A DNA stretch of 64,000 nt, taken from assembly GCF_000309385.1 (NCBI RefSeq), contig NZ_JH976537.1:2312966-2376965 (forward strand), in the 5' to 3' direction. The DNA comes from Nodosilinea nodulosa PCC 7104. Its GTDB lineage: Bacteria; Cyanobacteriota; Cyanobacteriia; Phormidesmidales; Phormidesmidaceae. A model generated the notes under the pieces. That model worked only from the letters and a program-made list of their open reading frames with translations, did no database searches and was not told the origin of the DNA. The translations under genes were made by a program, and so were the position numbers. This document shows, in pieces, positions 53,452 to 62,948 of this stretch; position 1 is the stretch's first letter, and each line of letters starts with the position of its first letter.

Positions 53452-54270
53452 ATGGCCAAACAGCGCCTGGATGCCCTGCTGGTGGAGCGGGGTCTGTGCG
53501 AGTCGCGGCAGCAGGCCCAGCGGCTAATTCGGGCTGGGGAGGTGCAGGTGAACCACGCCGTGGTGGATAAGCCCGGCACCACCTTTGCCGAGGATGTGGA
53601 GCTACTGGTGAAGGCGCGATCGCCCTTTGTCTCTCGCGGCGGCGAAAAACTCGCCAAAGCCCTGGCCGAATTCCCCATCCCCATTCCCGACAGAATTGCG
53701 CTGGATGGCGGCATTTCAACCGGCGGCTTCACCGACTGCCTGCTCCAGGCGGGGGCGAAAAAAGTCTACGGCATTGATGTGGGCTACGGCCAGGTGGCCT
53801 GGGCGCTGCGCCAGGACCCCCGCGTGGTGCTGCGGGAGCGCACCAACCTGCGCCACCTCACCCCCGACCAGCTCTACGCTGAGGGCGACCCGCGCCCCGA
53901 CCTGGGGGTGATAGATGTGTCGTTTATTTCGCTGACCAAGGTGCTGCCTGCCTTTTGGGCCTTGCTGGTGCCGCCCAGGGAGGTGGTGCTGCTGGTGAAG
54001 CCACAGTTTGAGGTGGGGCGCGATCGCGTTGGCAAAAAGGGCGTCGTGCGCGACCCTGGGGATCAGGCCGATGCGATCGCCGCTGTCCTCGCCGCCGCCC
54101 AGGGCCTGGGCTGGGTCTACCGGGGTCTCACCTGGTCGCCGCTGATCGGCCCGGCGGGCAACATCGAATACCTCCTGTGGCTGAGTCAAACGAGCGCTGC
54201 GATCCCTGCCCCCTCGCTGAATGATCTAAAGACCCTGGCCACCGACGCCCGCCTCAGTTTAGGAGATTAG
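53452..54270 (+). CDS. tlyA: TlyA family rRNA methyltransferase
   Basis: A 272-residue protein with an N-terminal S4 RNA-binding domain (QRLDALLVERGLCESRQQAQRLIRAGEVQVN) and an FtsJ/RrmJ-like methyltransferase (FPIPIPDRIALDGGISTGGFTDCLLQAGAKKVYGIDVGYGQVAW; VIDVSFISLTKVLP; LLVKPQFEVG). TlyA 2'-O-methylates cytidines of 16S and 23S rRNA. The SAM motif reads GGISTGG rather than the more common GASTGG. The start is at ATG 53452, preceded by GGGAGATTG. Confidence 0.93.
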   Translation: MAKQRLDALLVERGLCESRQQAQRLIRAGEVQVNHAVVDKPGTTFAEDVELLVKARSPFVSRGGEKLAKALAEFPIPIPDRIALDGGISTGGFTDCLLQAGAKKVYGIDVGYGQVAWALRQDPRVVLRERTNLRHLTPDQLYAEGDPRPDLGVIDVSFISLTKVLPAFWALLVPPREVVLLVKPQFEVGRDRVGKKGVVRDPGDQADAIAAVLAAAQGLGWVYRGLTWSPLIGPAGNIEYLLWLSQTSAAIPAPSLNDLKTLATDARLSLGD

Positions 54271-54304
54271 CGCTGGCGCTTTGGGAGATCGACCGTCGGC
54301 AAGA

Positions 54305-54715
54305 TTAGGGCGGGCTATTTTGGTCGATCAGGGTTTGCAGCAGGGCCAGGGCTTTCTCCGCCTGGGGGGCGGGCACAAACAGGTGATCGTGGTAGAAGGC
54401 AGAAACCGAGTTGACGCTGATGCCGTGGCTGGCGAGTTGGGTCGCGATCGCCGCCAAAAAACCCACCGCCTCCAGACTGGAATGCACCGAGAGCGTAATC
54501 ATGGCAAAGACGGCTGCGTAGGACAAACCCGCCCCATCGGCCCGGGATCGCGGCAGGATCAGCGTTAGCCCTTCCTCTTCCTGGAACAGGCCAATGGGGG
54601 TAAGGGCCGCGTCGTAGCCCACGCCAACGGGAAGGCTGCAAAACACATATTCCCCCTCGCGGAGCACAGGCTGCATCGTCGCAAGTAGCCTGGTGAGATC
54701 AGTTTCTCCAGCCAT
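54305..54715 (-). CDS. ACT domain protein
   Basis: A 136-residue protein from ATG 54715 (MAGETDLTRLLATMQPVLRE). The YVFCSLPVGVGYDAALTPIGLFQEEEGLTLILPR strand-rich part and the C-terminal SSLEAVGFLAAIATQLASHGISVNSVSAFYHDHLFVPAPQAEKAL match DUF2241/ACT proteins that bind small ligands or amino acids. There is no enzyme domain. It is convergent with tlyA. Confidence 0.85.
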   Translation of the reverse strand: MAGETDLTRLLATMQPVLREGEYVFCSLPVGVGYDAALTPIGLFQEEEGLTLILPRSRADGAGLSYAAVFAMITLSVHSSLEAVGFLAAIATQLASHGISVNSVSAFYHDHLFVPAPQAEKALALLQTLIDQNSPP

Positions 54716-54895
54716 GGCGCTCCAATCTCTCAACAACATCTAAGGCCGCGATCGCTCCAGAAGCCTGGGGCGATCGAGCGCAACCATCATAACGAGATGA
54801 GTCATGCCGCTACGGTTGCCCCGACCGCCTCACGCCCCAGAGGCCATAATGCTGATGTATAGCGCCACTGCGCCCGCTGAGAACAAGGGCAATTT

Positions 54896-55834
54896 ATGAG
54901 AAACATGATCAGCATAGGCAGGCTACCGGGGCAATTGTCCAGATATTTGCTTATTTTTGTCGGCGTTCTCGGCATGGCATATATTTCGCTCTTGTTGTTG
55001 CTTACGTTCCGACAGCGTCACTTAATCTATCGTCCTCGACCTGACCTCTCAATGCTGCCAAGCGCTGCTGATTTTGGGCTTCCCTATGAAGATGTCTGGA
55101 TACCAATTCCAAAGTCCACGGATACGATTCATGGCTGGTGGATTCAATCTGCATCGCCCCAAGAGCAGTATGCTATTTTGCCTCAAGAGCCTGTGCAGGT
55201 TCTTAAATCTCCCAGGGTAATGCTGTACCTGTGTGGAGTCGGGCGCAACATGGGGGACTACAACTATTTATCTAGGGTTGCGGCATTTCGACAACTTGGC
55301 TTCTCAGTCCTAGTGTTTGACTATCGAGGCTATGGGCGCAGTGAAGGAAACTTTCCCAATGAAGCTCAACTGTATGCAGATAGCCAAGCCGCATGGAACT
55401 ACTTGAGAGATACACGTCACATTCCTGCTGAACAAGTCATAATTTACGGCGAATCGATGGGAGGCGCTATTGCGCTAGATCTAGCGATCAAACATCCTGA
55501 AGCCGGTGGATTAATCATGCAAAGCTCATTTACCTCAATGCTTGAGGTGGTAAAGCAAAAGAGTTTTGCAAAAGCTATACCTCTCAACCTAGTTTTGACT
55601 GAGCGGTTTGATTCAATCGCCAAAATCAGCTCATTGAAAATGCCTGTCCTCTTTCTGCACGGCGGCTCTGATTCTGTCGTACCCTCTGAAATGAGCAAGC
55701 GCTTATACGCGGCTGCGCCAGAGCCTAAACAATTATTTCTTATTCCTAAAGCCGATCACGTTAGCATTTATCAACCCGGAGATGCATCGTATTTCAAAGC
55801 AATTCAGAAGTTCACTGAGTACACCGAGGAATAG
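54896..55834 (+). CDS. Membrane-anchored alpha/beta hydrolase
   Basis: A 312-residue protein. An N-terminal membrane helix (YLLIFVGVLGMAYISLLLLL) precedes RQRHLIYRPRP and a bem46-type alpha/beta hydrolase: VMLYLCGVGRNMGDYN, VLVFDYRGYGRSEGNFP, nucleophile elbow IIYGESMGGAIALDLA, acid in LFLHGGSDSVVPSEM and His in IPKADHVSIY. The substrate is unknown. Codon use is visibly AT-richer than in flanking genes, hinting at transfer. Confidence 0.87.
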   Translation: MRNMISIGRLPGQLSRYLLIFVGVLGMAYISLLLLLTFRQRHLIYRPRPDLSMLPSAADFGLPYEDVWIPIPKSTDTIHGWWIQSASPQEQYAILPQEPVQVLKSPRVMLYLCGVGRNMGDYNYLSRVAAFRQLGFSVLVFDYRGYGRSEGNFPNEAQLYADSQAAWNYLRDTRHIPAEQVIIYGESMGGAIALDLAIKHPEAGGLIMQSSFTSMLEVVKQKSFAKAIPLNLVLTERFDSIAKISSLKMPVLFLHGGSDSVVPSEMSKRLYAAAPEPKQLFLIPKADHVSIYQPGDASYFKAIQKFTEYTEE

Positions 55835-56185
55835 ATGGCTTCAGACTCTAGTTTCGTCGATTTTGTCTGCGAACAGGTTAGTGATGCAGGGGATGTTACC
55901 GCCAGGAAAATGTTTGGGGAATATGCCATTTACTGCGATGGCAAAGTGGTCGGCCTCGTTTGCGACAATCAATTTTTTGTCAAGCCGACCGCTAGCGGTC
56001 GTGCCCTGTTAGCCGCTGTTGCAGAAGCGCCTCCCTATCCGGGAGCAAAGCCGTACTTTCTAATTGGCGATCAGCTTGAAGATCGGGCGTTCGTGACGGA
56101 GCTGATTCGGCAAACTGCGCTAGAGCTGCCCGCCCCCAAGCCTAAAAAACCAAAGGCTAAGAAATTCAAGCCAGAAAGGGCCTGA
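55835..56185 (+). CDS. TfoX/Sxy N-terminal domain protein
   Basis: A 116-residue protein starting directly after the hydrolase stop (TAGATG). The TfoX-N pattern is FVDFVCEQVSDAGDVTARKMFGEYAIYCDGKVVGLVCDNQFFVKPT, then PPYPGAKPYFLIGDQLEDRAFVTELIRQTA and a lysine-rich tail KPKKPKAKKFKPE. Only the N-terminal half of TfoX is present, so a competence role as in Haemophilus Sxy is not implied. It is probably co-transcribed with the hydrolase. Confidence 0.9.
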   Translation: MASDSSFVDFVCEQVSDAGDVTARKMFGEYAIYCDGKVVGLVCDNQFFVKPTASGRALLAAVAEAPPYPGAKPYFLIGDQLEDRAFVTELIRQTALELPAPKPKKPKAKKFKPERA

Positions 56186-56199
56186 ATACCCTTCTTCAG

Positions 56200-57675
56200 C
56201 TACTGCCCATCGGCCCGCAGGAAATTCTCGGCCAGCTGTTTTTTGGTTAGCCGCCCCAGGGTTTGGAGAGCCTGCTCAACGGTATCTGACCAGAGCACCG
56301 CTGTGTTGAGCCGAAAACAGTTGCCGTAGCACTGGCCCGAGGCCGAAAACATGACGCCGGGTGCGATCGCGATCCCCATTTCCAGCGCCTCTCGGTACAG
56401 CCGCATCGAGTCAAACCCCTCGGGCATTTCGAGCCACAGCACGTGGCCCCCCGCGGGCCGAGTCACGCAGGTTTCGGCAGGGAAATAGTCGCGAATGGCC
56501 TGCTGCATGCGCAGCATTTGCTCGTAGTAGGTGCGGCGGAGCTGGCGCAGGTGGCGATCGTAGCCGCCGTTGGACAAAAAGGCCGCCACCGTGAGCTGGG
56601 GGGCCATCGCCGTATTTTGGTTGAGAATAGATTTCATGCGGGCGATTTCGCTGTGGTAGCGCCCGCCCGTACACCAGCCCACCCGCAGCCCCGGCGACAG
56701 GGTTTTGCTCACCGAGGAACAGTAGAGCACCCGGTTTTCGGCATCAAAGGCTTTGATTGCCTTGGGGCGATCGCCCTCGAAGTAGATATCGCCGTAGACA
56801 TCGTCTTCGATCAGGGGCGTATCGTACTGGTTGAGCACCTCGACCAGCCGCTTTTTCTTGCGGTCATCCATGCAGCTGCCCAGGGGGTTGCTGAAGTTAG
56901 ACACCAGCAGCACGGCCTTGACTTCGCCGGTTTGCAGCGCCTCCTCCAGGTGGGGCAGGCTAATGCCGTCGCGGGGGTGGGTGGGCAGGGTAAGGGCCTT
57001 TAGCCCCAGGCATTTCAGGGCTTCTAGCATGGCAAAGTAGGTGGGCGACTCGATCGCCACCGTGTCGCCGGGCTGGGTGAGGGCTTGCAGACACAGGTAA
57101 ATCGCCTCGTTGGCCCCGTTGGTAATCACCATCTGGTCGGGGTGCACCGAGCACCCTGCATCGAGCATGCGCTTGGCAAATTCGGCTCGCAGGCCCCCAT
57201 CGCCCAGCAGCGAGCCGTAGGAATGGGCCAGCAGCGAATGTTCCCGCAGCACCTTGCCCGTCACCCGATTCAGCTGCGCCAGGGGAAGATACTCCAGGGC
57301 TGGCAAAGCCGCCCCCATCTGCACTAAAGCTGGATCGCGCATCCGGTGCATCACTTCAAAGGCCAGGGAGATGTCAATATCGGTGGCCTGGCGCGGTGGG
57401 GCGGTGGCGGCAGGCTCCTGGGGCAGCTGCAGGTTGGTTTGCTTGACGTAATAGCCCGACTGGGGCCGCACCAAAATTAGCCCCCGATCTTCGAGCAGGC
57501 GGTAGGCCTCCATCACGGTGGAGGTGCTGACCGACAGCTGAGCCCGCAGCTTGCGCACCGACGGCAGGCGATCGCCCGGTTGCAGCGTACCGTCGGTAAT
57601 CAGCTTTTGCAGGCGATCAGCGACTTGCTCGTAGAGGACCTGGTTGGGGGAGAGGGTGACCGGGGAGAGGGGCAT
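56200..57675 (-). CDS. MocR-type regulator (GntR wHTH plus aminotransferase domain)
   Basis: A 491-residue transcription factor. The N-terminal GntR winged helix (LYEQVADRLQKLITDGTLQPGDRLPSVRKLRAQLSVSTSTVMEAYRLLEDRGLILVRPQSGYYV) is followed by a class I aminotransferase domain with the PLP Lys in YCSSVSKTLSPGLRVGW and with TNGANEAIYLCLQALTQPGD, AIESPTYFAMLEAL and SNFSNPLGSCM. MocR proteins use PLP as effector to control PLP- or amino-acid-related genes; the target is unknown. Upstream lies a G-rich tract. Confidence 0.92.
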   Translation of the reverse strand: MPLSPVTLSPNQVLYEQVADRLQKLITDGTLQPGDRLPSVRKLRAQLSVSTSTVMEAYRLLEDRGLILVRPQSGYYVKQTNLQLPQEPAATAPPRQATDIDISLAFEVMHRMRDPALVQMGAALPALEYLPLAQLNRVTGKVLREHSLLAHSYGSLLGDGGLRAEFAKRMLDAGCSVHPDQMVITNGANEAIYLCLQALTQPGDTVAIESPTYFAMLEALKCLGLKALTLPTHPRDGISLPHLEEALQTGEVKAVLLVSNFSNPLGSCMDDRKKKRLVEVLNQYDTPLIEDDVYGDIYFEGDRPKAIKAFDAENRVLYCSSVSKTLSPGLRVGWCTGGRYHSEIARMKSILNQNTAMAPQLTVAAFLSNGGYDRHLRQLRRTYYEQMLRMQQAIRDYFPAETCVTRPAGGHVLWLEMPEGFDSMRLYREALEMGIAIAPGVMFSASGQCYGNCFRLNTAVLWSDTVEQALQTLGRLTKKQLAENFLRADGQ

Positions 57676-58016
57676 GGGGGAGTGGGGGGTGGAGGGGTGG
57701 GGAGGGTGGGGAGGGTGGGGGAGGTGGGGGAGGTGGGGGTTGGCTTTAGCTAACGGTCGAAGGATTGCTCCATGGCCTTGGATTCCGGCACTGAACTCCG
57801 GGGAGGGCGAAAATTTTGAACTTTGAACTTTGAATTTTGAACTAAATCGGAACAGTTTTGGGGTGAAGATACCAGAACAGTCTCAGGAAATCAAACTGTT
57901 ACCAATACAATTTACGCGAACTGCCTCTGTTCGGCCAGGGGGAGATCAAAGAAACTTCACCTATAGCGAATCGATTCGCGTTCCGTTGGTCACTTCCTTT
58001 TTGAGAGGACAGCCCC
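57660..58016. repeat. G-rich tract and tandem TTTGAACT spacer
   Basis: From 57660 to 57735 the plus strand is a near-continuous GGTGGGGGAGG tract, partly within the MocR start region. At about 57814-57842 the octamer TTTGAACT recurs three times. Beyond that, to 58016, no gene is seen. Confidence 0.65.
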
Positions 58017-58334
58017 ATGAAAACCAATAGTTTGTATGCTCAGCTAGAGCTAATTCCAGAGTCGCATCCCACCCAGACCGATTACTCCGTTGGCCGCGCC
58101 TGGGCTGCGGCTAAGGCACATCTGAGACCGATGGCGAGCCACCTGCTGGCCTACCTGTGCGGTTCTACCGACGTGAGCGTGACGGTCAAGCGCGTTGGTC
58201 GCAGATCGGCCCGAGAGGGCCATCGCTACGGTCAGACTCTGTTTGTGGCCTACGACCCGGCCAGCCAGCGGCGCTATAGCTTTAGCTCCGAGCAAGAGCT
58301 GCGGGTGTGGATAGACCGGCGCTACTACGAGTAG
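58017..58334 (+). CDS. Conserved cyanobacterial hypothetical protein
   Basis: A 105-residue protein. The body SVGRAWAAAKAHLRPMASHLLAYLCGSTDVSVTVKRVGRRSAREGHRYGQTLFVAYDPASQRRYSFSSEQELRVWIDRRYYE is basic and well structured but matches no family I can name. I recall similar short proteins in related cyanobacteria. Confidence 0.65.
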   Translation: MKTNSLYAQLELIPESHPTQTDYSVGRAWAAAKAHLRPMASHLLAYLCGSTDVSVTVKRVGRRSAREGHRYGQTLFVAYDPASQRRYSFSSEQELRVWIDRRYYE

Positions 58335-58614
58335 GCTATGCTCCCAAATGCGCCAATGGGTCATAGGATCTCAGGGATGGTTTTCAGACGCCTGTGAGCC
58401 ATCTCTGATTTAAGGTTGGATGTTATTGATTTGATCTGGGGGGCGATCGCGCCGCTCCAGCGTTCCCTGGGCTACAGCGTTTGCGGTGGCTATACAGATC
58501 TATAAATTTTGCTCGACAAACTGTGGTTAGCTGCCAGCCCAAGGCTGATATCAGTAGGCTAAGCCTGATGACGTTATTGCAGTGCTAGGCCCTCTCACTG
58601 CGCAGGAAGCCCCC

Positions 58615-59439
58615 ATGGTAGAGCTAGTTCGGAGCATATTTGGACGTTACTGGCCAAAATTTACTTGGAAGCTCTTTTATTGGCTATCCGATCCCCACGT
58701 TGTCACGCTCACCCTGCTGGTCTTCACCGCAGTTATGCTGCTGGCCAGTGGCCGCCGGTACAAGCAGCAGATGGTAATCCTGGGATTGGGACTGCTGATC
58801 GCCTACTGGCTGATGATTTCGCCGCTGTTTTCGGCGGCGGCCACCCGGCTGCTGGTGAGCTTTGTGCCCCCCGATCGCGGCGAGCCCGCCGATGCCGTTG
58901 TGGTGCTGGCCCGCGATGGGCAAATTGAGGGCGATCGCCACAGCACCGCCGTCAGCATGGTGGCGGCGGGTCGGGCGCCCAACCTGCTGGTCATGGGCCG
59001 CGCCCAGGGCATGAAAGTGCTGAGAGAACTGGAGCGACGCCAGCTGTCACCAGCTCGATTCCTCAGCTCGACCTGTGTGAGAACCACCAACCACGAGGCC
59101 GAGTCGGCGGTGGCGGCCCTGGGGTCTAAAGGGCTGAGCCGCATTATTCTCATTACCGATCCACCCCATATGCTGCGCGCCTGGTTAATCTTTAAAAGCT
59201 TTGGCTTTTCGGTGATTCCTCACATCGAGCCGATGCCGCCTGAGGTTGCCGCCAACCAGCGATCGCTCCTGGCCATCCGCGAGTATCTGGGGCTAGTCAG
59301 CTATGCCGCCTTGGGTCGGTTTCACAATCGCCCCTCCAGCGCCCTACCGCAGGAGGCCCAGGCGTTTGCCAATACCTTTCCGGCCGACCGATGCTTCATG
59401 ACCGCCGAGCAAATTCGCCAATCTTTATCGAGTAGTTGA
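58615..59439 (+). CDS. YdcF/DUF218 family membrane protein
   Basis: A 274-residue protein from ATG 58615 (MVELVRSIFGRYWPKFTWKL). Two N-terminal membrane helices (VVTLTLLVFTAVMLLASG, MVILGLGLLIAYWLMISPLF) precede the DUF218 domain: ADAVVVLARDGQIEGDRHSTAVSMVAAGRAPNLLVMGR, TNHEAESAVAALGSKGLSRIILITDPPHMLRAWLIFKSFGF. The family is linked to envelope biogenesis or vancomycin sensitivity (SanA/ElyC). The exact substrate is unknown. Confidence 0.88.
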   Translation: MVELVRSIFGRYWPKFTWKLFYWLSDPHVVTLTLLVFTAVMLLASGRRYKQQMVILGLGLLIAYWLMISPLFSAAATRLLVSFVPPDRGEPADAVVVLARDGQIEGDRHSTAVSMVAAGRAPNLLVMGRAQGMKVLRELERRQLSPARFLSSTCVRTTNHEAESAVAALGSKGLSRIILITDPPHMLRAWLIFKSFGFSVIPHIEPMPPEVAANQRSLLAIREYLGLVSYAALGRFHNRPSSALPQEAQAFANTFPADRCFMTAEQIRQSLSSS

Positions 59440-59466
59440 TTGCTTTATGGCTAAAGGGGTAGCGCT

Positions 59467-60282
59467 ATGACCATTGCTCTGACTCAGGTTGATGCCTTTA
59501 CCGACGCCGCCTACGGCGGCAACCCAGCGGCGGTGTGCGCCCTGCCCGAGGCCCGCCCCGATCGCTGGATGCAGCAGGTGGCCCAGGAAATGAATCTGTC
59601 AGAAACCGCCTTTTTTTACCCCGAGGCCGAGGGCTACCGGCTGCGCTGGTTTACCCCCACGGTAGAAATGGACCTGTGCGGCCACGCCACCCTGGCCACC
59701 TGCCACGTGCTCTGGAGCGAAGGGCACCTCCCCCCTGAGCAGGACGCCAGATTCTACACCCGCAGCGGGGTGCTCACCGCCCGCCGCCTGGGCGACTGGA
59801 TTGAGCTAAATTTTCCGGCCAATCCATCCCGCGCGATCGCCATCCCCGATGGGCTAGCCAACGCCCTGGGAGCCGACCCCAAAGCCGTGGTCGAAAATTC
59901 GTTGGGCTACCTGGTGGAACTGGAGTCGGCGGCGGCGGTGCGCGACCTGCGGCCCGACTTTGCCGCCCTAAAGCAGTTTCCGGTGCACGGCATTATTGTC
60001 ACCAGCCGGGGAGAGGCTCCCTACGATTTTGTCTCCCGCTTTTTTGCCCCATCCATTGGCATCGACGAAGACCCGGTAACCGGGGCCGCCCACTGCTGCC
60101 TTGCCCCCTACTGGCGGAGCAAGCTGAATAAGACGAGCTTTCTGGCCTACCAGGCCTCAGCCCGAGGCGGCGTGATCAAGGTGCAGGACGGGGACGATTC
60201 CGGGCCGGATGCTCGCTTCGCGGGTCGCGTGCGCCTCAGCGGTCAGGCCGTCACCGTTTTCAAAGGGGAACTGCTCCACTGA
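59467..60282 (+). CDS. PhzF family isomerase-like protein
   Basis: A 271-residue protein with the diaminopimelate-epimerase-like fold. Marks: VDAFTDAAYGGNPAAVCALPE, MNLSETAFFYP (catalytic Glu), LRWFTPTVEMDLCGHATLATCHVL, FAPSIGIDEDPVTGAAHCCLAPYW and the C-terminal RGGVIKVQ. PhzF enzymes isomerise or epimerise metabolites, but this subset's substrate is unknown. It follows the YdcF gene by 27 bp. Confidence 0.93.
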   Translation: MTIALTQVDAFTDAAYGGNPAAVCALPEARPDRWMQQVAQEMNLSETAFFYPEAEGYRLRWFTPTVEMDLCGHATLATCHVLWSEGHLPPEQDARFYTRSGVLTARRLGDWIELNFPANPSRAIAIPDGLANALGADPKAVVENSLGYLVELESAAAVRDLRPDFAALKQFPVHGIIVTSRGEAPYDFVSRFFAPSIGIDEDPVTGAAHCCLAPYWRSKLNKTSFLAYQASARGGVIKVQDGDDSGPDARFAGRVRLSGQAVTVFKGELLH

Positions 60283-60424
60283 TCGCCCCAAGCTAATTTC
60301 CCAAGCTAAATTTCCCCAATAGGCGCAAAGATTGGGATGGCCTGAGCTGCGATCGCCCGCCAGTGCCCTAAAATTCCTGTGAAACAGCCCGCGCTGAGTT
60401 TTGCAGAAATTGCCCCGAGCTTCT

Positions 60425-62935
60425 ATGGCTAATGTGCCGTCCTCCCCAGCCCCTACCCTGCGGCGCGATACGTTCATTTTGGTGGGACTGTGGCTGCTGG
60501 CTGCCGCGATCGATCGCCTGTGGATTTTTTTCGACCATGCTCCCCCCGCCTGGGATCAGGGCGATCACCTGACCCGCGCCCTCAACCACTGGTGGGTGCT
60601 GCAGCATCCGGACTGGTTTTCTGGCGACTGGTGGCGCACCCTGTGGCAGCAGGCCCCCACCCAGCGAGCCCCGCTGGTGGCCCTGGCGACGGTACCCTTT
60701 TTTGCCCTCTGGGGGGCCAGCCTAGACGCGGGGCTGACGGTGAATCTGGTCTTTACCGCCGTGCTGCTGGGGTCGCTCTACTGGACCGGCAGGCGGCTCT
60801 TTTCGCCCGCTGTCGGGCTGTGGGCGGCGGGCCTGGGGCTGCTGGCCCCGATTTTGGCCACCCTGCGCCTGGAGTACCTACTCGACTACGGGCTGGTGGC
60901 GATGGTCGCCTTTACCCTGATGGGCTTGACCTGCTGGTGGATGGCCAAGCGAGCCTGGCAGCAGTGGCTGTTTACTCTGCTGTGGGGCGTGGGAGTGGGG
61001 CTGATGCTGCTGACCCGCACCTCCGGCCTGCTCTTTTTGATTGCGGCCCTGGGCTGGCCCGCCCTGCTCAGCCTCTGGGAGCGGCGCTGGGGCCGGTTGC
61101 TTCAGCTGGCCGTGGGGCTGGGGGTAGGGCTGCTGGTGATTTGGCCCTGGTTTAGCACCAGCTGGCTGACCATCATCAGCACCACGGTCGAATCCACTGC
61201 CCACGGCGTCATCTACCGGCGCGATCCCCAGGCCAATACCCTGGCGGGGTGGCTCTACTACCCGCAGCAGCTGCCCGCTATGGTCTCGGCCCCGGTGCTG
61301 TTTTTGGCCCTGGCGACGGGGGCGCTGGCCCTGCTAACCGGGCGGCTGAGGAAGCGATCGCACCCCCCAGCCGCCACAGCCCGGCGCTCCCAAACCGCCT
61401 GGCTGTGGCTGGGCGGCATTGTGCTGATCACCCTGGTGCTGGGGGCGCTGGGGTCTAACAAGCAGGCCCGGCTGCTGGCGCCGATGCTGCCGCTGGTGCT
61501 GGTGGGGCTGGCCGCCATGCTGAACGGGTACCGGGTCTGGGCCGTGCGGTGGGTGGCGGCGATCGCCGCCCTGGGGGTCGTCCTGTGGACGATTTTTCCG
61601 CTGCCGGGAGCCCCCCTGGGCCAGGGGCTGCCGGCAGGTTTACTGCCCCCCAGCTTTTTCCCCTACACCGGGCCACCCTGGCCCAACGAGGCCATTGTCT
61701 CCACCATGACCCAGACCACTCCCCACCTGGAGACCACCCTGGGCATGGCCGTCAACACCCAGCAGCTAAATCCTCAAAACATGGATTTTTACGGCGGTGC
61801 GGCCAATTTTCAGGGATTTGCGCGCCAGCTGGCCTTTAGCCCCAATACCGCCGTACAGGATGCGGCCGCCCTCGACTGGTACCTGGCTAAAACCGGCGAC
61901 CAGGGGGCCTACGACACGATCGAGGCCGGGCAGGCCCTGCTCAAAGACTCGATTCTCAAGTCCCCCGATCTGGAGGTGGTGGCGACCTGGCCCCTGCCCG
62001 ACAGCAGCGAGGCCCAGCTCTACCATCGGCGACAGCCCCCGATCGCGGTGGTGCCCTCAGCGACGGCGATCGCCCCGGTGCAGCTGAGCGTTGAGGCCCC
62101 CGACCAAATCTTTCCTGGCCGCGTCTACCCCGTTACCTATCGCCTCGCTGGCCCCTGGGATCAGCTCCAGAACGGGCTGCTGCTGCTCACCTGGCAGCCC
62201 GATTCCGGCGCAGACCCGGTTTGGCTCGGCGACCATGCCGTGGGGCTAGGCCGCCTCTACGGCGACAATGGATCTGAGACCTACACCGTGGCAGAGCGGC
62301 TCAGTCTGGCCCCGCCCGTCGATCTACCGGCGGGTCGCTACACCCTGCGTGCAGAGCTGTTGCAGCCCACCACAGGCCGCAGCACCACGCTGGAGGGGCC
62401 GCCTGCGGTGGTGCAGGTGCAGCCCGGCATCGATATCCCCGCCACGATTCCCCTGGCGGTGGCCCCGCCGCTCGATCTCGTCACCTACCTGCGCCAGCTG
62501 GCCCAGGGCCTGGCGGTGGGCCAGCTAGATCCCATCTTTGCGGAGGTGGGCCGCATCAACCAGTACGATCCCCGCCAGAAATATCTGGTTCACGCCGAGC
62601 AAACCCTGGGCCATCGGCTTCAGCAGTCGCCCGATCGCCTCGACTGGCTCTACGGCATGCTGCTGGCCCAGGTGCTCCAGCAACATGCCGAAGATGCGAT
62701 CGCCACCCTCCACCAGATCACCACCGTAGCCCCCGACAACCCCTACCACTGGGCCTACCTGGGTTTTGTGAATCTCTATGCCTGGCAGCCCAGGAGCGCC
62801 CAGGTCGCCCTCGATCGCGCCGCCGAACTCAACCCAGACCTGCCCAATTTAAAGCTGCTTCAGGCCGTCGCCGCCGCCATGCAGCTGCGCATTCCCAGAG
62901 CCATTGCCCTGCTCAAGGCCGAGGGCGTACTCTAG
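60425..62935 (+). CDS. GT39-like membrane glycosyltransferase with TPR tail
   Basis: An 836-residue protein from ATG 60425 (MANVPSSPAPTLRRDTFILV). The N-terminal ~410 residues hold about ten membrane helices and the ArnT/PMT hallmark FFDHAPPAWDQGDHLTRALN, with conserved acidic residues in the first periplasmic loop. A soluble part follows with a beta-domain (residues ~550-670) and then TPR units (DAIATLHQITTVAPDNPYHWAYLGFVNLYAWQPRSAQVALDRAAELNPDLPNL). Such enzymes move sugars from polyprenyl-phosphate donors to lipid or protein. The TPR tail is unusual and may hold a partner. Confidence 0.82.
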   Translation: MANVPSSPAPTLRRDTFILVGLWLLAAAIDRLWIFFDHAPPAWDQGDHLTRALNHWWVLQHPDWFSGDWWRTLWQQAPTQRAPLVALATVPFFALWGASLDAGLTVNLVFTAVLLGSLYWTGRRLFSPAVGLWAAGLGLLAPILATLRLEYLLDYGLVAMVAFTLMGLTCWWMAKRAWQQWLFTLLWGVGVGLMLLTRTSGLLFLIAALGWPALLSLWERRWGRLLQLAVGLGVGLLVIWPWFSTSWLTIISTTVESTAHGVIYRRDPQANTLAGWLYYPQQLPAMVSAPVLFLALATGALALLTGRLRKRSHPPAATARRSQTAWLWLGGIVLITLVLGALGSNKQARLLAPMLPLVLVGLAAMLNGYRVWAVRWVAAIAALGVVLWTIFPLPGAPLGQGLPAGLLPPSFFPYTGPPWPNEAIVSTMTQTTPHLETTLGMAVNTQQLNPQNMDFYGGAANFQGFARQLAFSPNTAVQDAAALDWYLAKTGDQGAYDTIEAGQALLKDSILKSPDLEVVATWPLPDSSEAQLYHRRQPPIAVVPSATAIAPVQLSVEAPDQIFPGRVYPVTYRLAGPWDQLQNGLLLLTWQPDSGADPVWLGDHAVGLGRLYGDNGSETYTVAERLSLAPPVDLPAGRYTLRAELLQPTTGRSTTLEGPPAVVQVQPGIDIPATIPLAVAPPLDLVTYLRQLAQGLAVGQLDPIFAEVGRINQYDPRQKYLVHAEQTLGHRLQQSPDRLDWLYGMLLAQVLQQHAEDAIATLHQITTVAPDNPYHWAYLGFVNLYAWQPRSAQVALDRAAELNPDLPNLKLLQAVAAAMQLRIPRAIALLKAEGVL

Positions 62936-62948
62936 CCATTGGCGCAGA

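Noticed and set aside
55835..56185. Competence regulator TfoX/Sxy
   Set aside because: Only the N-terminal domain is present; such proteins are not shown to act in competence in cyanobacteria.
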